Origin: Apostichopus japonicus
Taxonomy: Eukaryota > Echinodermata > Holothuroidea > Aspidochirotida > Stichopodidae
Direction: 5' to 3'
Length of the DNA stretch: 64,000 bases
Assembly (NCBI RefSeq): GCF_037975245.1
Contig: NC_092580.1
Span: 6,858,501-6,922,500 of the forward strand
Made by a program: the position numbers and the translations under genes. Numbering within the stretch: the first letter of the stretch is position 1; each line of letters opens with the position of its first letter. Below are positions 61,101 to 64,000 of this stretch, piece after piece. Under the pieces are notes generated by a model. That model was not told the origin of the DNA and searched no databases. It worked only from the letters and a program-made list of their open reading frames with translations.

Positions 61101-63511
61101 TGATTTTGAATCCTGGTTTTGCATTTCAGTTCACATGTCTTTGTCCACAACACCCCTCCAGAAATTTGTATTTCCTTATTTGTGGGTAAAAACATATATC
61201 CTGGTGTTTGATAAGAAGATTGCTATAATAGAATATTTTTTACCATAGTTTAATCCATTCAGTTCAAGCATGTTAATCTTTAGTATTGTGGAAAGCTTGT
61301 AATGCTATACTGCTTCAGTTATGTGAGACATACTGCTGAAGCATAGGCCTGTCTGACATGGTAAGTTACTGTGTAAAGGGTCAGTATCTGCATGTTTAAG
61401 TAATAGTGTAAGTACATTTGATGGGGTTTTTGCAATCAGACAACAGATTATCACAGCATATAAAATTTCCTATGTAAGTTCTTTCTTTGACTGTAATAAG
61501 ATGAAGGATGGTAATTCTGGCCCAGAAAGAGATGATGTTGGAAGTGTTGTTTATATGTTCTCCACGTGATAAATAACCAGTGTTATGACAAGTCAACTCC
61601 ATGAATCAGACTCAAGTCATTGCTAGAGTGGACTTGAGTCTGCAAATAAATATGACGTAGCTTTAAGTCAGGAACCTTAAAAGACTTGAATCAGGTCACC
61701 ACTGAGAATGAGATGACTTGGAGACAGCTGAAAATGATTTTACTTTTGAGGGTCAATTGACTCAGGCCAAAGTAAGCTGAAAGAAGGAAACAGCTCAATG
61801 ACTAGAACTATGATATAATTATATTAGATATCTTATTAAGTGTACAGATGCTGGTGCTACAATGCAAATTTAGCATATTTTCCAAAGCTAACCAGATGAG
61901 GAAGAAACAAATTAAATCTTTAATTTACATGTACAGTAAATATGCCAAGTTTAGTCCTTGAAGTACACTGAATGGTAATTTAAGGAAAATATTTGGAACC
62001 CCCCTAAATTTAGTTATGGATTCTAATAAACACTCCAAATCAGTTATCTGCCTAAGGTAGTGTGGTATGTCATGTAAAACAAAACATAAGACAACAAAAT
62101 ATGGTTTTGAAAATTCTAAATTGCTTTTGACAAATGAATTCCCTAGCTTTCACAGGAAACCAAGAAAGGCTTGAGTAGAAAAAGGTGACATAAAAATTAC
62201 TATGATACTTATTCAGGCAGTTACATGTATTTGATGGTGACTTACTGGTTAATTGATGACCTGGGTTGACTGGAACAGTTTATTACTTGACTTATTGCTC
62301 GACATACAACTAGGAATGAATTTAACTTTAGGTTGAGTTGAGACTCAATCCAAGGGTGATTCATTACAACCCTGTAAATGACTCACTGAGCTATGTATCT
62401 GAGCTTGTATCAGAAGAAAGCAATGTTCCAGGTTTTAATGGACAGGTACACTGTGCAGTATTTCAGCCTGTCATGAAAAGAATGCTTATGAAGCCTGCTA
62501 GGCTTTCAGTATTATATTATTGCCATCTCCAATATTTGATCATAGTCCAATGATCCATTCCATTTTGCAATCCTGTCAACCTGACTATATTTTATATCAG
62601 TTCATGGAAGTATTTGGTTCTTTAATATCAACTCTCTTGTATCATCTTTTTAAACAGGAAATTTTGGGAAATGAAAAGATCCAATTTGCAATGGAAGAAT
62701 TTTCATCAAAGCTGCTTTCCAAGAAACATTTCCTGGAAGCCCTCATTCGAACCATGGACAATCATAACAACATTGGTGCTATGGACAGGTAAGCAGTGAA
62801 CGGAAACACAAATAGAAATATACTTTAGTATCTCTCATCCTTTCCTTTCCTTTCTATTTCTATTTCTCCTGTACCTCTCCCAACAAGAAATGAGACCATT
62901 AATTTTGTGAGGTTAAGATTGGTTTTACTTCTTGTCTTTACCCCAATTCTTTGTGATCATACTGCCCTCTGTCAGAAAGTTCTGATGCATGTCCCTTCTC
63001 TTTCTCAATAAGAAACAGTTTTCAGCTAGTATGGTTCTATTTTAAGAATCCATTCAACTAGCTCTGCTGCATGAACCAAACTGTTGGTTGTAACTTACAA
63101 CTGATGATATAAATTCTCGTCTAAAGCAAACTAACATTTCTCTACATCATATAAAGCAAAATAACCTTTGTTTACTGCGTCTACCAAATTAATGATTTTC
63201 TATTGTTGTTAGTCCAGACATGTAACTATGGCAACAAGATCACCAGTTCAAGTCAGACTCTCACTGACAAGCCGCTTCTTTAGTCTAACAATGCAATACC
63301 GTATCAGCTTAAAAATTGACACCTTTAATACAAACATTTTTCATTTGGTTTTCCATTCTACAATCTTATTTTGACAGTTTAGCAGAAAGTTTGGAGAGAT
63401 GTTCACTTGTAGATGAATATTGTATTTTTTTGTTTTTTTTACCAGAGTCAACATAGCATCACTTCTGTCTGTGTGCCTACTACTAGATGGAAAGCAGGAA
63501 CTCCTATCAAC
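18098..63511 (+). CDS. Plexin (semaphorin receptor), 24 exons, 3' end beyond window
   Basis: Single-pass cell-surface receptor of the plexin family. Plexins bind semaphorins through the Sema domain and signal through a cytoplasmic GAP domain for Rap/Ras-type GTPases, steering axons and cells. The joined exons give about 1,416 codons: signal peptide (about 1-33), Sema (about 40-470), PSI1 (478-560), IPT1 (551-632), PSI2 (633-664), IPT2 (665-769), PSI3 (770-826), IPT3-6 (827-1,189), RRKR (1,068-1,071), transmembrane helix (about 1,211-1,236), juxtamembrane coil and start of GAP. All introns are GT-AG and phases agree. About 500 residues remain beyond 64,000. A- versus B-type is not decided, although the furin-like site leans towards B. 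In-frame TAG at 18,092 excludes an upstream extension. Confidence 0.93.
19151..19551. repeat. 27-bp satellite built from the exon 1 splice donor (copy A)
   Basis: About 14 units of GTGGTAAGTATAGTAATATA type. The first unit is the true donor of exon 1. GT of successive donors falls at 19,151, 19,178, then 19,206 and every 27 bp to 19,449, followed by an irregular part. The 28-bp step from 19,178 to 19,206 puts later donors one base out of plexin phase. Confidence 0.9.
19562..20591. mobile_element. 1.03-kb non-autonomous TIR element with 8-bp target duplication
   Basis: Flanked by exact CTACAGTA (19,554-19,561 and 20,592-20,599). Termini 'tttgcacaggt' and inverted 'tttacacgggt' agree at 9 of 11. 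Inside, a block of about 180 bp with 'acccggttcctaatttatta' and 'gatttcccattgacttagt' is repeated two to three times. Copy B is empty at the equivalent site (about 32,265-32,280). The duplication length suits hAT or a similar superfamily; no transposase. Confidence 0.75.
20969..22790 (-). mobile_element. CR1/L2-like LINE, 5'-truncated
   Basis: The 3' end on the minus strand is an (AAT)n tail (plus-strand ATT repeats at 20,969-20,991). The body holds a reverse transcriptase remnant and a 3' UTR with a tandem duplication of about 240 bp (about 21,005-21,480). Truncated at about 22,790. Copy B of the intron lacks it. Confidence 0.8.
21775..22780 (-). pseudogene. LINE reverse transcriptase remnant
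   Basis: Contains 'LLDLSAAFDVIDH' (first catalytic Asp), 'SGVPQGSVLGP', and 'YHCYADDTQLYLQF' with the catalytic ADD, followed by the C-terminal 'SRFDYCNSLL' and 'RLQRTQNCAARLI' blocks typical of CR1/L2-type elements. The frame breaks at 21,775; the C-terminal tail continues in another frame to about 21,520. A few residues are missing after 'HHST'. The N-terminal part and endonuclease are absent, so it is inactive. Confidence 0.85.
23902..25473. mobile_element. TGGTTCCTTGCT-family element, copy 2, with tandem core
   Basis: Ends TGGTTCCTTGCTG and inverted CAGCAAGGAACCA. The core is about five diverged units of 270-310 bp, each starting near 'agggaatgattgatcaat' (about 23,980, 24,275, 24,595, 24,868, 25,138) and carrying 'tcaaattgcaata', 'aaccacaagttgg' and 'atatttatgaggaggc'. 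No ORF. Confidence 0.65.
26800..27990 (+). pseudogene. Degraded gag-like region with 60-75-bp tandem repeats
   Basis: GC-rich sequence from about 27,190 to 27,860 with eight or nine units carrying 'gatgtccggtagaatatgac' and 'aaagagaaggagaaagag'. Short open frames occur on both strands because of the repeats. Its position after the left terminus corresponds to gag in DIRS elements; there is no intact protein. Confidence 0.4.
28588..28903. mobile_element. hAT MITE inside DIRS 1
   Basis: A 316-bp element with ends CAGGCGAGTAGCCA and inverted CAGGCGCGTAGCCA, flanked by exact GTAACCAT (28,580-28,587 and 28,904-28,911). No transposase. Confidence 0.85.
30078..30250 (+). mobile_element. tRNA-derived SINE-like segment in DIRS 1
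   Basis: 'tggtcaagtggtgaaggc' resembles an A box and 'ggtttgagtcc' a B box, followed by 'gtccttgggcaaggcacttt', a block common in invertebrate SINEs. The same segment lies inverted at about 35,820-35,990 in DIRS 2, so it was carried by their common ancestor. Confidence 0.5.
30841..31075 (+). pseudogene. Tyrosine recombinase C-terminus of DIRS 1 (broken)
   Basis: After a frame change, 'IRGVAALTALIAGVPIKDIL' then 'ATWRMSTAF' matches the conserved Arg-containing block and the Trp region of DIRS tyrosine recombinases. The expected tyrosine position reads 'FVECC', so the catalytic Tyr appears lost. The stop is followed by about 85 bp and then the internal complementary region. Confidence 0.65.
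31160..31249. repeat. Internal complementary region of DIRS 1
   Basis: Reads GGAGACAGGTAAGCAAGGAA (inverse of the left end), then directly ACTTACTGGTTTGGATATTT..GAGCTTACCTGTCTCC (inverse of the right end). In DIRS elements such a region is thought to splint the two ends during circle formation. Confidence 0.75.
31250..31998 (+). repeat. Right terminal region of DIRS 1
   Basis: Non-coding 0.75 kb. Near 31,485-31,580 'gtagtaacttgt' recurs. The last 140 bp are the inverse of the left end of the element ('cacagtgttaaaaggttacc', 'cattctaggcacggtag', 'aaggttgtgaggagacagg'). Confidence 0.6.
32038..32073 (+). other. Possible 36-nt hybrid micro-exon in plexin intron 1
   Basis: An acceptor 'taactttttcctag' is followed by 36 nt encoding IEKAECQVVGVV and then GTG|GTAAGTATAT. 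The acceptor and first 28 nt match the start of exon 2 (GAAQCHQVG, 40,559 on); the donor matches the end of exon 1. It is phase 0 at both ends, so inclusion between exons 1 and 2 keeps the frame. It could be used, or be a decayed by-product of the intron duplication. Confidence 0.4.
32074..32262. repeat. 27-bp splice-donor satellite (copy B)
   Basis: Seven GTAAGTAT donors at exactly 27-bp steps (32,074, 32,101, 32,128, 32,155, 32,182, 32,209, 32,236). The frame continuing from the micro-exon is open throughout and encodes repeats of VSIVIYYIV. Confidence 0.9.
32263..33401. repeat. Copy B of the duplicated intron segment
   Basis: Matches 20,600-20,935 and 22,795-23,500 of copy A in order, with 'gtcattcacaataccttgta', 'cttgtagttacaactgtcag' and 'gcaagtggaggacaaacaca'. 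Non-coding. Ends where DIRS 2 is inserted; the homology resumes at about 40,230. Confidence 0.8.
33983..34083. repeat. Internal complementary region of DIRS 2
   Basis: GGAGACAGGTAAGTGGGTCA..CCAGTAAGTTTT is followed directly by ATTTACTTCGTTCCCCACTT ACCTGTCTCC, complementary to the two outer ends joined. It overlaps the 3' end of the recombinase frame, as in known DIRS elements. Confidence 0.75.
34054..35059 (-). pseudogene. DIRS 2 tyrosine recombinase (broken)
   Basis: Two overlapping frames. The upstream one contains 'HPDSKGLQLGAWKLSG', the linker usually found between RNase H and recombinase in DIRS elements. The downstream one (34,545 to 34,054) has 'IRALKWYLNRTQDL' and 'AHNSRGFTASTALFAG' then 'FPIVDICKTTAWKTP', the box with the conserved His/Arg and the Trp. 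Frame changes and lost residues make it inactive. The enzyme would integrate the circular DNA copy without target duplication. Confidence 0.7.
35225..35460 (-). pseudogene. DIRS 2 RNase H domain (broken)
   Basis: Read on the minus strand: 'TTILSDNTTVVTY' with a catalytic Asp, 'YVNRHGGTRSERYCRLA', and 'ARKENVMADALPRG' with the terminal Asp block. At least two in-frame stops. Lies upstream of the recombinase as expected. Confidence 0.75.
35820..35995 (-). mobile_element. tRNA-derived SINE-like segment in DIRS 2
   Basis: Reverse complement of the 30,078-30,250 segment: B-box-like sequence near 35,925-35,940 and A-box-like sequence near 35,970-35,990, with 'aaagtgccttgcccaagg' downstream. Shared by both DIRS copies. 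Confidence 0.45.
36115..36402 (-). mobile_element. tRNA-derived SINE inserted in DIRS 2 only
   Basis: On the minus strand it starts 'ctatagctcagttagc' (A box) and has 'ccccggttcaggcc' (B box) about 45 bp later, followed by a body of about 215 bp. DIRS 1 is uninterrupted at the same place (about 30,030-30,045, 'gatgagtattctgatgaag'), so this is a later insertion. The tRNA part cannot form a full acceptor stem. Confidence 0.7.
37800..38740 (-). pseudogene. Repetitive gag-like region of DIRS 2
   Basis: GC-rich tandem units carry 'atgggcttttggttggcctt' and 'atccggacaacgccgg', with CT-rich tracts (38,408-38,432, 38,523-38,540). Minus-strand frames encode repeated 'GAGVVRMYHQGLGQGQ' peptides. It corresponds in position to 26,800-27,990 of DIRS 1. 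A long plus-strand frame across it is a shadow. Confidence 0.4.
38760..39915. repeat. Leader repeats of DIRS 2
   Basis: Diverged tandem units: 'ctcgcggcttacaaggtac' / 'ttcgcggcttacaagatac' (38,900 and 39,190) with 'gggagagaacccc', then a shorter pair near 39,600 and 39,770 with 'gcctatcc.cgtaaacaagg'. Non-coding. Confidence 0.6.
40559..40783 (+). CDS. Plexin exon 2: Sema, continued
   Basis: 75 codons, phase 0-0, between 'tttcctag' and AAG|GTGAGA. Contains 'REVVFEHSGETFTSILVTKT' and 'NVAFIGSQEGHLLK', the late Sema blades. Its first codons (GAAQC) resemble the last codons of exon 1 (NNAQC). Confidence 0.9.
41038..41166 (+). CDS. Plexin exon 3: end of Sema
   Basis: 43 codons, phase 0-0, acceptor 'cttctgcag', donor AAG|GTAGGT. 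Ends 'TESIMVLTERK', the last Sema strand before the PSI domain. Confidence 0.92.
41167..43756 (+). other. Plexin intron 3
   Basis: Non-coding, 2.6 kb. Holds a fragment near 42,533-42,660 ('cataggcgtaggaggcgggg') resembling one end of a hAT MITE, without a visible partner end. Otherwise nothing recognised. Confidence 0.5.
43757..43869 (+). CDS. Plexin exon 4: PSI1, first part
   Basis: 113 nt, starts phase 0. Encodes 'NCSQYQTCDECIK' and 'GDPYCGWCTLEKR', the classic PSI cysteine pattern ending CGWC. Confidence 0.94.
44172..44301 (+). CDS. Plexin exon 5: PSI1, second part
   Basis: 130 nt; splits an Arg codon with exon 4 and ends phase 0 at AAT|GTAAAT. Encodes 'RCTRFNDCVGSD' and 'NEDECVTVSASP'. 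Confidence 0.9.
44302..45352 (+). other. Plexin intron 5
   Basis: 1.05 kb, AT-rich, non-coding. A short inverted-repeat region with 'actagt' motifs lies near 45,220-45,250. Confidence 0.5.
45353..45500 (+). CDS. Plexin exon 6: IPT1
   Basis: 148 nt. Encodes 'VTLTVTHLPTNENYFCHFG' and 'EGNQLICQSPDV', matching the first IPT domain of plexins. Donor GAG|GTAACT. Confidence 0.9.
45841..45980. repeat. Perfect 70-bp tandem duplication in intron 6
   Basis: 45,841-45,910 and 45,911-45,980 are identical base for base. Either a very recent duplication or an assembly artefact. Confidence 0.95.
46127..46226 (+). CDS. Plexin exon 7: end of IPT1
   Basis: 100 nt. Encodes 'DAVEVELSLSSSEYNIKFVS' and 'PYYFFDCNRITG', running into PSI2. 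Acceptor 'ccaacaccag', donor AGG|GTAAGT. Confidence 0.9.
46574..46667 (+). CDS. Plexin exon 8: PSI2
   Basis: 94 nt, ends phase 0. Encodes 'CADCSTNWDCNWCVDDFTC', a compact PSI cysteine pattern. Confidence 0.9.
46668..49406 (+). other. Plexin intron 8
   Basis: 2.7 kb non-coding. A CT-rich degenerate repeat ('cctcctgtgttcctgtcccc' units) lies at about 49,130-49,340, directly before exon 9. Nothing else recognised. Confidence 0.5.
49407..49526 (+). CDS. Plexin exon 9: IPT2, first part
   Basis: 40 codons, phase 0-0. Encodes 'IESEDCPMLKTG' and 'NREIIFLVQTPTA'. Confidence 0.88.
49527..50414 (+). other. Plexin intron 9
   Basis: 0.9 kb non-coding with a G-rich stretch at about 49,885-49,965. No element recognised. 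Confidence 0.5.
50415..50519 (+). CDS. Plexin exon 10: IPT2, middle
   Basis: 35 codons, phase 0-0. Encodes 'EYECVVDYEGRKTNSTATIS' and 'DHFTVTCEETQ'. Confidence 0.9.
50520..51163 (+). other. Plexin intron 10
   Basis: 0.64 kb AT-rich non-coding DNA; nothing recognised. Confidence 0.5.
51164..51254 (+). CDS. Plexin exon 11: end of IPT2
   Basis: 91 nt, starts phase 0. Encodes 'YTYTAEEQTVNASLNLRWKE' and ends at a Val codon split with exon 12. Confidence 0.9.
51435..51815. mobile_element. hAT MITE, copy 2, in plexin intron 11
   Basis: A 381-bp element in the opposite orientation to copy 1 (11,533-11,904). Ends CAAGGGCGTAGGAA and inverted CAGTGGCGTAGGAA; exact 8-bp duplication TTCAGATG on both sides (51,427-51,434, 51,816-51,823). 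Confidence 0.9.
51964..52133 (+). CDS. Plexin exon 12: PSI3
   Basis: 170 nt, ends phase 0. Encodes 'VLYKCSVDRPDCSRCLS', 'LMCIWCSSQSLCAVNC' and 'KECTAQPQITL', with the CxWC core of a PSI domain. Confidence 0.92.
52390..52722 (-). mobile_element. DIRS end fragment in plexin intron 12
   Basis: Matches the right-hand end of DIRS 2 (39,915-40,225): 'ggatacttatcaggctg', 'gtgttaaaagattaccaggg', 'ctagacacggtagaatgc' and the terminus 'ggagacaggtaagcgggg'. The rest of the element is absent. Confidence 0.85.
53061..53215 (+). CDS. Plexin exon 13: IPT3, first part
   Basis: 155 nt, starts phase 0. 'TVPTSGPMEGGTMVQIIGSD' is the typical IPT entry (PxxGPxxGGTxxxxxG). Confidence 0.94.
53216..53835 (+). other. 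Plexin intron 13
   Basis: 0.62 kb non-coding with a poly-G run at about 53,567-53,578. Nothing else recognised. Confidence 0.5.
53836..53938 (+). CDS. Plexin exon 14: end of IPT3
   Basis: 103 nt, ends phase 0 at AAT|GTGAGT. Encodes 'RVTCMAGSSVVKTGLVSVEL' and 'DVMFSYN', the usual end of an IPT domain. Confidence 0.93.
54410..55095. repeat. 35-bp minisatellite in intron 14
   Basis: About 19 units of 'tagcatacataggcaggtcc' plus 'aatctttgtacagtg'. All three minus frames stay open through much of it, which explains several false ORFs. Lies in the 1.8-kb intron 14 (53,939-55,732), otherwise unremarkable. Confidence 0.95.
55733..55869 (+). CDS. Plexin exon 15: IPT4, first part
   Basis: 137 nt, starts phase 0. 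'SFFPEIGPASGGSLITINGT' is the IPT entry motif. Confidence 0.94.
55870..56727 (+). other. Plexin intron 15
   Basis: 0.86 kb. At about 56,320-56,590 a degenerate repeat of about 80 bp recurs three times with 'tggcaggtatgtg' and 'taacacaga'. Nothing else recognised. Confidence 0.5.
56728..56895 (+). CDS. Plexin exon 16: end of IPT4, start of IPT5
   Basis: 168 nt. Encodes 'IQPDYIKCINVNSTVNSSHT' and 'FIYILDPEVSDVDPKRSIFS', where the next IPT begins. Confidence 0.93.
57180..57560. repeat. 27-bp minisatellite in intron 16
   Basis: About 14 units of 'ggtataatggtcaatgaggt' plus 'atggtgt'. One minus frame stays open because 27 is a multiple of three; not a gene. Confidence 0.93.
57997..58090 (+). CDS. 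Plexin exon 17: IPT5
   Basis: 94 nt, ends phase 0. 'SGGNTLTVTGARLNIIMRPQ' is the IPT5 core. Confidence 0.94.
58486..58740 (+). CDS. Plexin exon 18: end of IPT5, RRKR site, IPT6
   Basis: 85 codons, phase 0-0. 'SKMLCPSPSLNFTQTRRKRA' contains RRKR, a furin-type consensus, at about residues 1,068-1,071. The rest, 'VDVGFIMDGVTELLTW' and 'FQYVQDPEYDQFEGG', matches the late IPT region of plexins. Cleavage here is inferred. Confidence 0.93.
58741..59438 (+). other. Plexin intron 18
   Basis: 0.7 kb AT-rich non-coding DNA; nothing recognised. Confidence 0.5.
59439..59615 (+). CDS. Plexin exon 19: IPT6
   Basis: 59 codons, phase 0-0. Encodes 'GRNLDEGSQEIDVKVYIGTE' and 'SLVCTPPKKSPPAG', then a linker to the membrane. 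Confidence 0.92.
59935..60160 (+). CDS. Plexin exon 20: transmembrane helix and juxtamembrane coil
   Basis: 226 nt. 'VRHANRNFGIGYLRY' precedes a hydrophobic helix (about residues 1,211-1,236), then 'LRRQKAGKIKDLEFQMREIQ', the conserved plexin juxtamembrane coil. Confidence 0.95.
60161..60603 (+). other. Plexin intron 20
   Basis: 0.44 kb non-coding with a poly-C run at about 60,490-60,503. Confidence 0.5.
60604..60749 (+). CDS. Plexin exon 21: start of the GAP domain
   Basis: 146 nt, ends phase 0 at AAG|GTACGT. 'LFATLQTTMHDFDTALEQRQ' and 'KRQYILNMLFLGLQ' match the FAELQT...Y...LFPG block that opens the plexin GAP, though clearly diverged. Confidence 0.9.
60750..62331 (+). other. Plexin intron 21
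   Basis: 1.6 kb AT-rich non-coding DNA; no repeat or element recognised. Confidence 0.5.
62332..62445 (+). CDS. Plexin exon 22: possible cassette exon
   Basis: 38 codons, phase 0-0, acceptor 'tttaactttag' (weak tract), donor CAG|GTACAC (weak). Encodes 'VELRLNPRVIHYNPVNDSLS' and then 'YVSELVSEESNVPGFNGQ'. It has no counterpart I recognise at this point of the plexin GAP; skipping it restores the usual spacing. It may be alternatively spliced or not an exon at all. Confidence 0.4.
62658..62788 (+). CDS. Plexin exon 23: GAP domain
   Basis: 131 nt, starts phase 0. 'IQFAMEEFSSKLLSKKHFLE' and 'ALIRTMDNHNNIGAMDR' align with the plexin block KLFxQLLxNKxFLxxFIRTLE. Confidence 0.92.
62789..63445 (+). 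other. Plexin intron 23
   Basis: 0.66 kb non-coding; ends in a T-rich tract before exon 24. Confidence 0.5.
63446..63511 (+). CDS. Plexin exon 24: GAP domain (last exon in window)
   Basis: 66 nt. 'RVNIASLLSVCLLLDGKQEL' matches the family's RGNVASLIM block. Ends phase 2 at AC|GTAAGA. The following exons lie outside. Confidence 0.9.
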
Positions 63512-63649
63512 GTAAGATTGTCTTTCTCTAATGTTAAATTTGTGTCCAATTAAGTTAAATAAGGCAATTAACTGCTTTATATTATATTAAATTCATGATG
63601 CTTATATTGCATTTCTGACCATCTCCACTTAGTTTACTTTCAAGTAACT

Positions 63650-64000
63650 AATCCACTGGTCTGCATGAGTTGTATGATGCTATGTGGTATTGACTAATGC
63701 TCTGGTGTGTTTGATGCTATGTATTATTCACTAGTGCACTGGTTTGTATGATACTATGTAGTATTCACTAGTGCACTGATCTGTATGATACTATGTAGTA
63801 TTCACTAGTGCACTGATCTGTATGATACTATATAATATTCACTAGTGCACTGGTCCATGTGATGCTGTATAGTACTTGCTATTGCACTGGTCTGTACAAT
63901 ACTATGTAGTATTCACTAGTGCTCTGGTCTGTATGATACTATGTAGTATTCACTAGTGCACTGGTCCATGTGATGCTGTATAGTACTTGCTATTGCACTG
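63650..64000. repeat. 37-bp minisatellite in intron 24, running off the window
   Basis: About nine units of 'atgatactatgtagtattca' plus 'ctagtgcactggtctgt', 37 bp per step in the regular part (63,731, 63,768, 63,805). Continues past 64,000. Confidence 0.9.

Overview
The window is genomic DNA from a metazoan, most likely a marine invertebrate. GT-AG introns, AT-rich non-coding DNA and a mix of hAT MITEs, a CR1/L2-like LINE, DIRS-like and BEL/Pao-like retrotransposons and a FLYWCH-MULE transposase all point that way. The repeat style suggests a deuterostome such as an echinoderm or hemichordate, but this is a weak inference and no species can be named.

The one clear host gene is a PLEXIN on the + strand. 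Its first recognised exon starts at 18,044 (ATG 18,098) and the gene runs off the right edge. I traced 24 coding exons with good splice sites and consistent phase (about 1,416 codons). They give: signal peptide, Sema, PSI1, IPT1, PSI2, IPT2, PSI3, IPT3-6 with an RRKR furin-like site, one transmembrane helix, the juxtamembrane coil, and the first part of the cytoplasmic GAP domain. The rest of the GAP domain lies beyond 64,000.

Left part (1-18,043): no host gene found. It holds TIR elements with GGTTCCTTGCT ends, GC-rich 15-bp minisatellites, a BEL/Pao gag remnant (8,913-9,398), a two-exon FLYWCH-MULE transposase pseudogene on the minus strand (9,416-13,878), and two copies of an AT-rich TIR element (E1, E2). 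E1 carries two inserts of only 27-30 bp that consist of little more than two inverted termini. E2 supplies the empty sites.

Middle (19,151-40,558): plexin intron 1, 21.4 kb. It appears to be two tandem copies of one ancestral intron, each inflated by different transposons. The junction between copies makes a 36-nt, phase 0-0 hybrid micro-exon (32,038-32,073) followed by a 27-bp satellite in which every unit is a GTAAGT splice donor in the same frame. Two DIRS-like tyrosine-recombinase elements lie here in opposite orientation, both with an internal complementary region.

Right part (40,559-64,000): plexin exons 2-24, with introns holding a hAT MITE, a DIRS end fragment, a perfect 70-bp tandem duplication and several minisatellites. 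Exon 22 looks like a cassette inserted into the GAP domain.
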